A stretch of DNA of 64,000 nt, taken from positions 206,137-270,136 of the IMG/VR virus record IMGVR_UViG_3300034060_001466; one strand, 5' to 3'. Below, in pieces: positions 31,593-38,099 of this stretch. Within the stretch, counting starts at the first letter, position 1; each line of letters opens with the position of its first letter. Source of the stretch: a virus. The notes below the pieces were generated by a model. That model saw nothing but the letters and a program-made list of their open reading frames with translations, searched no databases and had not been told where the DNA came from. Made by a program: the position numbers and the translations under genes.

Positions 31593-32032
31593 TAAGCAGC
31601 TACTTCCTCTTGGCTGTTTCGGACGAACGCTTTGTCTGCCCAAGTCTTAGCGTTACACAGTCTGTAATTAGTTTGACTGTATAGATTACTATTAGACCAG
31701 TCCTGATTGATATCGCCTACCTCCATTTCAAGAAACATTGCAGTATCCATTAGGATTATCGTGTTACCTTTGCGGGCGAAGACAGTTAACCATGTATTAA
31801 AGCCTTCCGCTCTGAACTCGATGGTTTGTAAAGCTCCCTTCTTGAATCCGCGGAAAACATCCATTGCTGTCTTCCAGCTTGCGCCGCTAGACCATTTAGA
31901 CTGGATTCCATGGTCGTTTACTACCGTCATGAATCCGGCCTGAACTTTAACGATTGCGCGGTATTCGCCTGCTTGACCTGTTATAAAGTCTACTTGGCCG
32001 ATTCTTTCTGAGTTAATGATTTGATTTTTCAT
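31592..32032 (-). CDS. Unknown protein (146 aa)
   Basis: The protein (MKNQIINSERIGQVDFITGQ...) is an alpha/beta sequence with FMTVVNDHGIQSKWSSGASW and a C-terminal Cys/Trp-containing part. No motif is recognised. It has a private cassette promoter and an ACTAGGGAGT repeat touching its stop. Confidence 0.65.
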   Translation of the reverse strand: MKNQIINSERIGQVDFITGQAGEYRAIVKVQAGFMTVVNDHGIQSKWSSGASWKTAMDVFRGFKKGALQTIEFRAEGFNTWLTVFARKGNTIILMDTAMFLEMEVGDINQDWSNSNLYSQTNYRLCNAKTWADKAFVRNSQEEVAA

Positions 32033-32062
32033 GTTGGTTTGATTTAAGAGTTAATTGATATA

Positions 32063-32072
32063 GCAAATATAA
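32063..32072 (-). promoter_or_regulatory. Cassette promoter copy 5
   Basis: Minus-strand TTATATTTGC lies 30 nt before the ATG at 32032, with TTTTTTAGTGTC upstream. Confidence 0.62.
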
Positions 32073-32113
32073 AAAGAATAATTGACACTAAAAAATTTAT
32101 TATGACTTATTTT

Positions 32114-32123
32114 ACTAGGGAGT
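32114..32123 (+). repeat. ACTAGGGAGT repeat, copy 10
   Basis: This copy is in the intergenic leader between a cassette promoter and the end of the gene at 32166. It is the last copy seen in the window. Confidence 0.8.
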
Positions 32124-32165
32124 CCGACTATGCGGTAGGCAGGAATCCGAATTGGGATAGAACTC

Positions 32166-32609
32166 TTAGACCCAAAAGTTCCAGGTCCGTAAGTCGATTG
32201 AAAACATTCCGGTCCAATCCAAAACCAGACTCGATACTTCCGGGTGGGTTAACTTGCGGCCGCACTTGCAACAGGCACCAGCATGCTGGATTTCTGTGTT
32301 GCGTAGGCTAGCTGGATTCGATAGCACTCTCACCAACCAGTCCGTGATTTGGATTTCTCTATCCGAAATATTCGCTGCTCGCTTGAAGCGACGAGTATCC
32401 GAGAAGAAGGCTCCAACGTAGCGGTAGCCGATTTCGCCGTCGCCCAATAGAGCAAGACTCATGAAGTAACAGTTGCTTAGCTGGCCAGTTGTACGGTCCT
32501 TGCGGCGTTTCATCTTGATTTTTATCCATTGGCCTGTAGTTGGATTAGTAATAGTCAACTGTGCTTTTCCAGCAAGGGCAGCGATAGCGAAGTGATTAGG
32601 ATTTATCAT
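32166..32609 (-). CDS. Zinc-finger-containing protein, DUF6011-like
   Basis: I start at MINPNHFAIAALAGKA (ATG at 32609), giving 147 residues, because the longer frame overlaps the promoter box. An N-terminal beta domain (AQLTITNPTTGQWIKIKMKR) is followed by a C-terminal treble-clef-like CCKCGRKLTHPEVSS. The pair of domains is typical of small phage proteins of the DUF6011 kind. The function is unknown. Confidence 0.68.
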   Translation of the reverse strand: MINPNHFAIAALAGKAQLTITNPTTGQWIKIKMKRRKDRTTGQLSNCYFMSLALLGDGEIGYRYVGAFFSDTRRFKRAANISDREIQITDWLVRVLSNPASLRNTEIQHAGACCKCGRKLTHPEVSSLVLDWTGMFSIDLRTWNFWV

Positions 32610-32632
32610 ATTGGTAATAATTAATTGATTAA

Positions 32633-32642
32633 GTAAATATAA
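32633..32642 (-). promoter_or_regulatory. Cassette promoter copy 6
   Basis: Minus-strand TTATATTTAC lies 23 nt before the ATG at 32609. Confidence 0.65.
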
Positions 32643-32716
32643 CAAGAACTTTTGACAATAAAAAATTTTTGGCTAATTATTTTCAGAAAAGTTATTAACA
32701 ATCTAAAAAGTTTATT

Positions 32717-32766
32717 GTAGGTCGGAGTATACCCTCTGCGCTTGTTAGGCGAACCGTTTAATTATA
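32717..32766 (-). ncRNA. Duplicated 50-bp element, candidate small RNA (copy B)
   Basis: It is identical to copy A (28556-28605) except for one base and lies in the same position, immediately downstream of a cassette promoter box. It is followed on the minus strand by the TTGTTAATAACTTT block and the next cassette. Confidence 0.5.
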
Positions 32767-32768
32767 AA

Positions 32769-32778
32769 GCTAATATAA
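32769..32778 (-). promoter_or_regulatory. Cassette promoter copy 7
   Basis: Minus-strand TTATATTAGC, a variant of the cassette box, lies 2 nt upstream of the 50-bp element. Confidence 0.5.
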
Positions 32779-32818
32779 GCAGAATACTTGACAGTAAAAA
32801 ACTTTTTGTGAATTATTT

Positions 32819-33055
32819 TTAAACTCGTTGGATGGATGGATCGACAACTCTCCACGGTCTCGAGGGATCGATCACGGATATAATGTTAGGAATCAAATTA
32901 TTCTCTATCCATCGGGAAAATGTTTGACCACCGAACTGCATGTCTCGATTTAAGCTCTCATGAAGCTCCATTGGAATATCAACACTTGCGGAAATTCTAC
33001 CGGTTTGAGATCGTGAATCCGTGTATTCAACTGTAAATGTTATGTTAGACGCCAT
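32819..33055 (-). CDS. Small unknown protein (78 aa)
   Basis: The protein (MASNITFTVEYTDSRSQTGR...) has an N-terminal beta part and a helix (DIPMELHESLNRDMQFGGQT). It lies downstream of the zinc-ribbon gene at 33083 in what appears to be one transcript. The function is unknown. Confidence 0.62.
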   Translation of the reverse strand: MASNITFTVEYTDSRSQTGRISASVDIPMELHESLNRDMQFGGQTFSRWIENNLIPNIISVIDPSRPWRVVDPSIQRV

Positions 33056-33082
33056 AGTTTCTAGATTTTAAAAGATTAATAA

Positions 33083-33205
33083 TTATCCGCAGTATACTGA
33101 TTTACCGCAGTCTCTGCATTTTACGAGCTTCATTCCTGAAGCATGACGAACCGCAACGTAGGTATTTACGTGTTGGCAAGCTGGTTTCTGTTCTTGATTT
33201 TTCAT
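33083..33205 (-). CDS. 40-residue zinc-ribbon-like protein
   Basis: Starting at MKNQEQKPACQHVNTY (ATG at 33205) gives a small protein with C-x-H early and CRDCGKSVYC at the end, four potential zinc ligands. The promoter cassette lies just upstream. The function is unknown. Confidence 0.65.
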   Translation of the reverse strand: MKNQEQKPACQHVNTYVAVRHASGMKLVKCRDCGKSVYCG

Positions 33206-33208
33206 AAT

Positions 33209-33218
33209 ACAAATATAA
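33209..33218 (-). promoter_or_regulatory. Cassette promoter copy 8
   Basis: Minus-strand TTATATTTGT lies directly after a terminator T-tract and 3 nt before the ATG at 33205, so a leaderless message is likely. Confidence 0.62.
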
Positions 33219-33225
33219 CTAAAAA

Positions 33226-33249
33226 AGCCGAGACTAAAAAATCCCGGCT
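33226..33249 (-). terminator. Terminator inside promoter cassette
   Basis: The stem AGCCG/CGGCT around ACTAAAAAATC, with a T-tract on the minus strand, occupies the spacer that in other cassettes is TTTTTTAGTSTC. It ends the gene at 33270-33431. Confidence 0.7.
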
Positions 33250-33269
33250 CATTTATTTTTAAAATAATT

Positions 33270-33431
33270 TTAGGCTTCGTCGCCGATGAGGTCCCATGCG
33301 GTTTCGCCGGTTCCGCGGCCGTCGCAGGTAATTTCATAGTTTGGGTCCATGCCGCTCGAGAGCACGTCGTCCAGTAATTCGGAGATTGAGCGAAATTCTT
33401 TGGTGTAGTAATTACATTTTAAACTGTACAT
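33270..33431 (-). CDS. 53-residue acidic protein
   Basis: Starting at MYSLKCNYYTKEFRSI (ATG at 33431) gives a small acidic protein ending DLIGDEA. It sits between two terminator-promoter cassettes, so it is a single-gene transcript. The function is unknown. Confidence 0.62.
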   Translation of the reverse strand: MYSLKCNYYTKEFRSISELLDDVLSSGMDPNYEITCDGRGTGETAWDLIGDEA

Positions 33432-33455
33432 ATTTTCTTGTTTTAATTGGTTAAT

Positions 33456-33465
33456 ACAAATATAA
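33456..33465 (-). promoter_or_regulatory. Cassette promoter copy 9
   Basis: Minus-strand TTATATTTGT lies 24 nt before the ATG at 33431, directly after a terminator. Confidence 0.65.
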
Positions 33466-33472
33466 CAAAAAA

Positions 33473-33496
33473 AGCCGAGACTAAAAAATCTCGGCT
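33473..33496 (-). terminator. Terminator inside promoter cassette
   Basis: The stem AGCCGAGA/TCTCGGCT with loop CTAAAAAA is followed by T-rich sequence. It ends the gene at 33517-33894. Confidence 0.7.
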
Positions 33497-33516
33497 CATT
33501 TATTTTCAAAAAAGTT

Positions 33517-33894
33517 TTATCCAAAGATAATGTCTTCGTAAAATACGGTTTGAATAATTACGTCCGCCGTTTCCGCATCGTCGTTTTCTTCAACCATTTG
33601 CAACAAGAATCTCAATGGAGTTTTATCCACTCGAGCATGGACATCAGCTAACGTAATCGTTCGCGTATATTCTCCTTCGCATTCTTCGTCTACCATAGTT
33701 AGACCTTTTCCGTCTCGTAAAATCTGTAACAAGACATCTTCGTAACAAGGAGATTCCAATTTCTTGCGCGCTTCTTCGTAATCCGCCTTCTCGAAAGTAA
33801 GATCTAATCCATAGCCTGACATATAGCCTAGCCCGTTGCAAAGAGCAGTATGAAAAAATTCTTCTGCTTCTTTTTGATTTAATTTAATTTCCAT
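33517..33894 (-). CDS. Unknown acidic protein (125 aa)
   Basis: Starting at MEIKLNQKEAEEFFHT (ATG at 33894) gives an acidic helical protein with LQILRDGKGLTMVDEECEGE in the middle. No family is recognised. It is a single-gene transcript between cassettes. Confidence 0.65.
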   Translation of the reverse strand: MEIKLNQKEAEEFFHTALCNGLGYMSGYGLDLTFEKADYEEARKKLESPCYEDVLLQILRDGKGLTMVDEECEGEYTRTITLADVHARVDKTPLRFLLQMVEENDDAETADVIIQTVFYEDIIFG

Positions 33895-33935
33895 TTCTTT
33901 TTTGGTTTTAAAGTTAATTAATATTATTATACAGT

Positions 33936-33945
33936 ACAAATATAA
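33936..33945 (-). promoter_or_regulatory. Cassette promoter copy 10
   Basis: Minus-strand TTATATTTGT is preceded by TTTTTTAGTGTC. It lies 41 nt before the ATG at 33894. Confidence 0.65.
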
Positions 33946-34059
33946 AAAGAATACTTGACACTAAAAAATTTATTTTTAAATATTTTCTCTTTAACCCACA
34001 AAGGAATCTTATCTTAAGATTCCAATGAGGTATCAATCAACCAAACCAATAGTTGTTGT

Positions 34060-34167
34060 GGAGAGATCCGGATTCGAACCGGATGGACGAACTCAAGCAA
34101 CTGTTTGACGTACAGCGTTTCGTCCTCACTTTTGTCAAATACCTCGTTCCAACGAGGATTCTCTCCT
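34060..34167 (-). tRNA. tRNA-like RNA 4 (oversized; possible GTC loop)
   Basis: The 108-nt element has a GGAGAGA/TCTCTCC acceptor and a canonical T-arm (TCCGG TTCGAAT CCGGA). A 5-bp D-like hairpin follows the acceptor (CCTCG TTGGAA CGAGG). The centre holds a 7-bp stem GGACGAA/TTCGTCC enclosing a hairpin GCTGT ACGTCAA ACAGT, whose 7-nt loop could present GTC but lacks T33. No CCA is encoded. The acceptor differs from RNAs 1-3. It may be a tRNA mimic or a tRNA with unusual folding. Confidence 0.6.
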
Positions 34168-34171
34168 TGTC

Positions 34172-34450
34172 TTAGTTAAGACTTATTCCAAGACCAGCAA
34201 GCATTGAGCTTAACGAGTCTTCTTCTTTCTTCTGCACCGGCTCGTTTGCTCGAGCAGAATATTCTTTAATCATAGATTCCAAAAGCTGAATTCCTTCTTC
34301 CGTTTCTACTGCACCAATTGCTGCGAGTAGAGTCTTGCCGATTACCAATAATTCAGGTTCTTGTTTTTTTAGACCGCCGATAATCAAGCTCTGTGCTAGA
34401 TCGGTTAAATCCAATAAGATCTTTGTTTTATCTGAGCTTATATTTTGCAT
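34172..34450 (-). CDS. Small helical protein (92 aa)
   Basis: The protein (MQNISSDKTKILLDLTDLAQ...) is helical with a charged middle (NEPVQKKEEDSLSSMLAGLG). It is immediately upstream of tRNA-like RNA 4 on the same strand and may share its transcript. The function is unknown. Confidence 0.62.
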   Translation of the reverse strand: MQNISSDKTKILLDLTDLAQSLIIGGLKKQEPELLVIGKTLLAAIGAVETEEGIQLLESMIKEYSARANEPVQKKEEDSLSSMLAGLGISLN

Positions 34451-34481
34451 GGTCTGTTTCTCCTTCCGTTTGTTATATAAT

Positions 34482-34491
34482 TATTATACTA
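34482..34491 (-). promoter_or_regulatory. Promoter, TAGTATAATA type
   Basis: It lies 31 nt before the ATG at 34450, after a GC stem (AGCCGG/CCGGCT) that may be a terminator for the gene at 34542. Confidence 0.5.
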
Positions 34492-34541
34492 AAAAGCCGG
34501 ACCCATTGGACCCGGCTTCTAGAGAAAGAGATTCGGATAGC

Positions 34542-34712
34542 TTAGTATCCGTTTAATCTTTTGTTTTCCGCATAGACGCTGGTCCAAAACTCGTTGAATC
34601 CTAATTTCTCGTCCGGCTCGACTGTGCGCGCAACGCGTAGAGTTCCGTACGTTAAATCAATTGTTTCTCCTTGTGGTTCTCCAAAGAATAATTTAGCTAA
34701 GAATTTTTGCAT
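34542..34712 (-). CDS. 56-residue unknown protein
   Basis: The ORF starts MQKFLAKLFFGEPQGE and ends NKRLNGY. It has a cassette promoter upstream and typical codon use. It is a small soluble protein of unknown function. Confidence 0.65.
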   Translation of the reverse strand: MQKFLAKLFFGEPQGETIDLTYGTLRVARTVEPDEKLGFNEFWTSVYAENKRLNGY

Positions 34713-34737
34713 GGTTTCTGGTTTTAGTTGTTATAAT

Positions 34738-34747
34738 ACAAATATAA
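34738..34747 (-). promoter_or_regulatory. Cassette promoter copy 11
   Basis: Minus-strand TTATATTTGT lies 25 nt before the ATG at 34712. The TTGTTAATAACT block is next to the stop of the sigma-factor gene upstream. Confidence 0.65.
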
Positions 34748-34796
34748 TAATAATCTTTGATACTAGAAAATATTTTATCCTAGAGTTATTAACAAT

Positions 34797-35744
34797 TTAC
34801 CAACCGCTGCCAAACGGGGTATATGCAATGGCTGACTCTCGGAAATTAGGATTAAAATATCTTAACTTATCTTTTTGATTCTTCTTTAATAATTTAAAAG
34901 ATAATTTAATCCGTTGTCTAACCGTCTCGACACTGCAATCGAATTCTTCCGCTATTGTCTTTATTGGAGTCGGTTGGTATCCATCGAGACCGTAATGCTT
35001 TACTATAAACAAGCGATTATCTCCTTTCAAGGTTTTGAGCATTGCTTCAACCACAGACTCTTTCTCGAGACCAAGCAGATCTGAATCAGTTGATATACTT
35101 GAAGCAAGGCTGTCTATAAATTCTTCGTTCGAGTCCGGGTCTATCTTTTGATTAAGACTCTTTTCCCAACTTGTTGCGGTTAAGACCTCAGCTATTCTAG
35201 ACGCAGTTACCTTGGTATCTGACATTGCTGGATCCGCCGCTACGATATCTGCTATTTCTTCAAACGTTGCGCTACGCTCGGTCTTGTGCTCAACCTGCTC
35301 CGCCGCTTTTAGAGCCCGAGTTACAATTAGTTGGGCAGAGTTTGGAACACGAACCGTCTTGACATTATGTTGAAGACAATCTAGTATTGCTTGTTTAATC
35401 CAAAAAACCGCGTATGATATAAACTTAAACCCACGGTCCGGCTCGAACCTGTGAACCGCCTTGACCAGACCAAGATTACCTTCAGAAACCAGATCTTCCA
35501 GTGTTAGGCTGGTCTTGTTGACTAGGCTTGAATACTGTTTGGCAACCGTAATTACAAAAAGCAGATTCGCTTTTATAATCCGCTGTTCCGCGGTCGGGTC
35601 TCCAGCTTTAAACCGCCTAAACAATGCTATCTCTTCCTCGCTCGAGAGAACCGGAGTCCGGCGGATTTCCTGCAAATACCGGTTAAAGCTTTCGCGGTTA
35701 TCAGCAACTGTTCTAACTATATTCTTTGAATCTATCTTCTTCAT
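34797..35744 (-). CDS. Sigma-70 family factor, RpoD-like (group 1/2)
   Basis: The ATG at 35744 gives 315 residues. It opens DNRESFNRYLQEIRRTPVLS, like Bacteroidetes primary sigma region 1.2. Region 2 has NLLFVITVAKQYSSLVN, DLVSEGNLGLVKAVHRF, FKFISYAVFWIKQAILD and the -10-contacting HNVKTVRVPNSAQ. Regions 3 and 4 follow, ending with an HTH TIAEEFDCSVETVRQRIKLS. This is the closest match here to a host-type housekeeping sigma. A phage version could compete for host RNA polymerase. Confidence 0.93.
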   Translation of the reverse strand: MKKIDSKNIVRTVADNRESFNRYLQEIRRTPVLSSEEEIALFRRFKAGDPTAEQRIIKANLLFVITVAKQYSSLVNKTSLTLEDLVSEGNLGLVKAVHRFEPDRGFKFISYAVFWIKQAILDCLQHNVKTVRVPNSAQLIVTRALKAAEQVEHKTERSATFEEIADIVAADPAMSDTKVTASRIAEVLTATSWEKSLNQKIDPDSNEEFIDSLASSISTDSDLLGLEKESVVEAMLKTLKGDNRLFIVKHYGLDGYQPTPIKTIAEEFDCSVETVRQRIKLSFKLLKKNQKDKLRYFNPNFRESAIAYTPFGSGW

Positions 35745-35812
35745 AAAGTATATCTTACCAAAAAAAGAAAGGGCCGATCTCTCGGCCCAGTACATCAGTT
35801 CTTCAGTAATGG

Positions 35813-35989
35813 TTAATCTTCTTCGAATCCAGTAAATGGAAGTAACTCTAACTCTGCTGCTACTAACGTGGCTCTTGCTTCTGAACCGGTTAGGTAATCG
35901 TTAATAATGAAATCGAGTATCGCTGATTCTTGAATTCCTTGTGCTCTAAGATTTTCAAGGCTGGCTACTGCTTTTTGTCTGTCTGTCAT
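35813..35989 (-). CDS. 58-residue acidic protein
   Basis: The ORF begins MTDRQKAVASLENLRAQG and ends FTGFEED. It is helical and acidic and has plausible codon use. It lies 69 nt upstream of the RpoD-like sigma-factor start. The function is unknown. Confidence 0.62.
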   Translation of the reverse strand: MTDRQKAVASLENLRAQGIQESAILDFIINDYLTGSEARATLVAAELELLPFTGFEED

Positions 35990-36007
35990 GTCGCTAGATT
36001 TTACGGG

Positions 36008-36148
36008 TTAAAATTCAAAACTTGCAGTTCCGTGTACGTTTCCAGTTAAGACATTAAATGCTGCGTATCCAATTCCTACTACGACCATTGCCATTAGCGT
36101 GAACGCCCATACCATCATAACTCCTTCTAAGATAATTCCCTTTTTCAT
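36008..36148 (-). CDS. 46-residue single-helix membrane microprotein
   Basis: The ORF starts MKKGIILEGVMMVWAF and has one membrane helix (TLMAMVVVGIGYAAFN) before a short polar tail. It has a cassette promoter upstream. The function is unknown. Confidence 0.62.
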   Translation of the reverse strand: MKKGIILEGVMMVWAFTLMAMVVVGIGYAAFNVLTGNVHGTASFEF

Positions 36149-36181
36149 AATGTTTTGTTTTTAATTGGTTTGATTTATAAA

Positions 36182-36191
36182 GTAAATATAA
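36182..36191 (-). promoter_or_regulatory. Cassette promoter copy 12
   Basis: Minus-strand TTATATTTAC lies 33 nt before the ATG at 36148. Confidence 0.65.
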
Positions 36192-36249
36192 CAAGAACTT
36201 TTGAGACTAAAAAACTTTTTGTGATTTATTTTTCAGAAGTTATTAACAA

Positions 36250-36477
36250 TTACCAAGAGTCTTCTTCATCTTCATCATGGTCCGAAAGGGATACATCCCA
36301 ATCTCCGTATCTGTCTCTAAACGCAATACCTCCGTGGATCTTCGGACCCACCTCGCCTATCCAATCTTGAATACTTAGGTTATCTTCATTGTGGTTTTTT
36401 AGATTCCACTGGGCTAGATCCTGTCTTACAAGTCTCCACCAGTCCTGCTTGTCTTTTGCGATTACTTCATTGCCCAT
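36250..36477 (-). CDS. Small acidic Trp-rich protein (75 aa)
   Basis: The protein (MGNEVIAKDKQDWWRLVRQD...) is Trp-rich and ends in an acidic tail (SLSDHDEDEEDSW). It is a single-gene transcript behind a cassette promoter. The function is unknown. Confidence 0.65.
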   Translation of the reverse strand: MGNEVIAKDKQDWWRLVRQDLAQWNLKNHNEDNLSIQDWIGEVGPKIHGGIAFRDRYGDWDVSLSDHDEDEEDSW

Positions 36478-36503
36478 AGTACTGTAGTTTAATTGGTTAT
36501 ACT

Positions 36504-36513
36504 GTAAATATAA
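36504..36513 (-). promoter_or_regulatory. Cassette promoter copy 13
   Basis: Minus-strand TTATATTTAC lies 26 nt before the ATG at 36477. Confidence 0.65.
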
Positions 36514-36636
36514 TACTAATCTTTGAGACCCAAAAACTTTTTGTGAATTATTTTCAGTAGAGTTATTAACCGGTAATATATAAAAGTATAACCGTTGTTG
36601 AAACGTCTAGCTCAAATTTAAAAAATAATAAAAACA

Positions 36637-37248
36637 ATGAGTATAGACAAAAAGACCCAAAGATTACAAGAGTTAACTAGCATCGCGCCAACCGTCTCAA
36701 TCAGACTAGACATGGAATGGTTAGCCTCAACTGAAAACACGGCAGACTTCCTGATTAGATTAACAAATACCAATACGACAACCGTTAAATTTAACGCGTT
36801 GATTATTCGAGGAGTTCATTCCCCAAAGATAACAACTGGAACTATAACATGGAAAGCACTGAATAATAATATTGACCGGTCCTGGTTGGGCTGGCCTAGA
36901 GTAACTGCTAACTTGCCCTATATTTCAGGCCAGCGAAAGTTAAATTTCTCTTCCGCAACTAATATCTTTACCAACGAGACCGCGCCCACCATACCGGCTG
37001 GAGCTGGAGTAGAGGTTGGAATTTTTAGGATTTCAACCTCAACCGCATGGAACCCAAACTCTAATTTTGGTTTTACTTGGGAAATGACTACCGGCGGAGT
37101 GATTGCTTATCTGGTTCCGGCCAAGCCGTCTTCGACTTCAGCGCTAGCGATTGGCATTATGCACTACGGTCCAATAACATCTAATACATTGGGTAAATGC
37201 TTAACTGTGCAGGCTTCAAGCGAGCAGACCCTAAATAAAAAACCCTGA
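36637..37248 (+). CDS. Unknown beta-rich protein, possibly structural (203 aa)
   Basis: This plus-strand gene encodes a beta-rich, Thr/Asn-rich protein (FLIRLTNTNTTTVKFNALII, then GITWKALNNN-like strands). It has no signal peptide or catalytic motif. The composition resembles phage surface, fibre or decoration proteins. It is isolated among minus-strand genes and ends in its own terminator. Confidence 0.62.
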   Translation: MSIDKKTQRLQELTSIAPTVSIRLDMEWLASTENTADFLIRLTNTNTTTVKFNALIIRGVHSPKITTGTITWKALNNNIDRSWLGWPRVTANLPYISGQRKLNFSSATNIFTNETAPTIPAGAGVEVGIFRISTSTAWNPNSNFGFTWEMTTGGVIAYLVPAKPSSTSALAIGIMHYGPITSNTLGKCLTVQASSEQTLNKKP

Positions 37249-37266
37249 ATCTAAAAAATCCAGGGT
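37242..37266 (+). terminator. Hairpin terminator
   Basis: ACCCTG(A)/(T)CAGGGT with the loop CTAAAAAATC, followed by TCTATTATTTTTT. It ends the gene at 36637-37248. Confidence 0.7.
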
Positions 37267-37292
37267 CTATTATTTTTTAAAAAGATTTACTC

Positions 37293-37511
37293 TTATTTCT
37301 TAGACTCTAACTTGGTCTTTGGAAAAATAAGATGGGCAAGGAATACTAGACCCCAAGCCTGCACTGCGCTAATTGGTTTAGCACCAAAAATTTCGGGTAC
37401 CAACCAGTTCCACAACCATTTTACTGGAAAAGCAACAACGATAGAAGCCAGCAAGCCAATCGCTAGAGCTCCAAGTATAGTTGCAATCTGTTCTGTTCTT
37501 TTTGAATTCAT
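37293..37511 (-). CDS. Small two-helix membrane protein (72 aa)
   Basis: Two hydrophobic stretches (ATILGALAIGLLASIVVAF and AWGLVFLAHLIF) are separated by a loop with VKWLWNWLVPEIFGAKP. It is similar to small phage membrane proteins of unknown role. Confidence 0.65.
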   Translation of the reverse strand: MNSKRTEQIATILGALAIGLLASIVVAFPVKWLWNWLVPEIFGAKPISAVQAWGLVFLAHLIFPKTKLESKK

Positions 37512-37548
37512 AATCCTATGGGTTATTTTTGTTTAATAATATTATATC

Positions 37549-37746
37549 TTACTCTCTCCATAGCCAAGGTTCCCTGGCTCTAGAGCGTAACAGCTCTTTG
37601 CAACGTCTATGCAGAAGTCCGCGTTCTACATTTATCTTCTTGTCCAGGAGTCTGGCCTGTATTCCGGTCCAGTCAATTAGACCCGGCCCGTTAAGCTCGA
37701 GAATTATCTCTTGGTCTATAACATCCGGTCGGTTAGCATTGTACAT
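37549..37746 (-). CDS. Small unknown protein (65 aa)
   Basis: The protein (MYNANRPDVIDQEIILELNG...) is helical and Arg-rich at its end (CKELLRSRAREPWLWRE). Its start overlaps the end of the gene at 37733 by 14 bp. The function is unknown. Confidence 0.55.
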   Translation of the reverse strand: MYNANRPDVIDQEIILELNGPGLIDWTGIQARLLDKKINVERGLLHRRCKELLRSRAREPWLWRE

Positions 37747-38044
37747 ATTCAGATTCGGTTTTTTTAGGTTCTATTCCAAGCTCTACCAGCCTGGCCGTTA
37801 TTTCATGCGCCCATTCAAACTCCTCTAAGCCTATTGCCTCGGTTCTTGCGAGGACCAGGGCTTCCACGATTCTGGACTCTAAATACTCTTCTAACTCCTC
37901 GGACCAAGGATCGTCCTGGGCGATTGACGCCCGGACCTCTGCTTCCAATCCGCGTATTGCCCATTGGATACGGTGCCAGTCCCGGCCGCTGCGGTCTAGA
38001 ATTCTTAGGAATTCCGCAACTAAATACTCTGTAACTTGACTCAT
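37733..38044 (-). CDS. Acidic helical protein (103 aa)
   Basis: Starting at MSQVTEYLVAEFLRILD (ATG at 38044) gives a helical acidic protein with EEYLESRIVEALVLARTEAI and a C-terminal EFAWAH-like stretch (LEEFEWAHEITARLVELG) reminiscent of the UVR-like motifs elsewhere in the window. The coding DNA is GC-richer than most neighbours. The function is unknown. Confidence 0.6.
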   Translation of the reverse strand: MSQVTEYLVAEFLRILDRSGRDWHRIQWAIRGLEAEVRASIAQDDPWSEELEEYLESRIVEALVLARTEAIGLEEFEWAHEITARLVELGIEPKKTESEYVQC

Positions 38045-38099
38045 CTCTAATCTGTAATTATATTTCTTATACACAGCGGTAGACCAAAGTTCTAAGCTC

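Noticed and set aside
33644-33841. Arg-rich minus-strand ORF
   Set aside because: It is an out-of-frame shadow of the better-supported gene at 33517-33894.
28458-36513. CRISPR-like reading of the recurring cassette sequences
   Set aside because: The repeats are separated by whole genes and carry promoter and terminator features, so they are not a CRISPR array.
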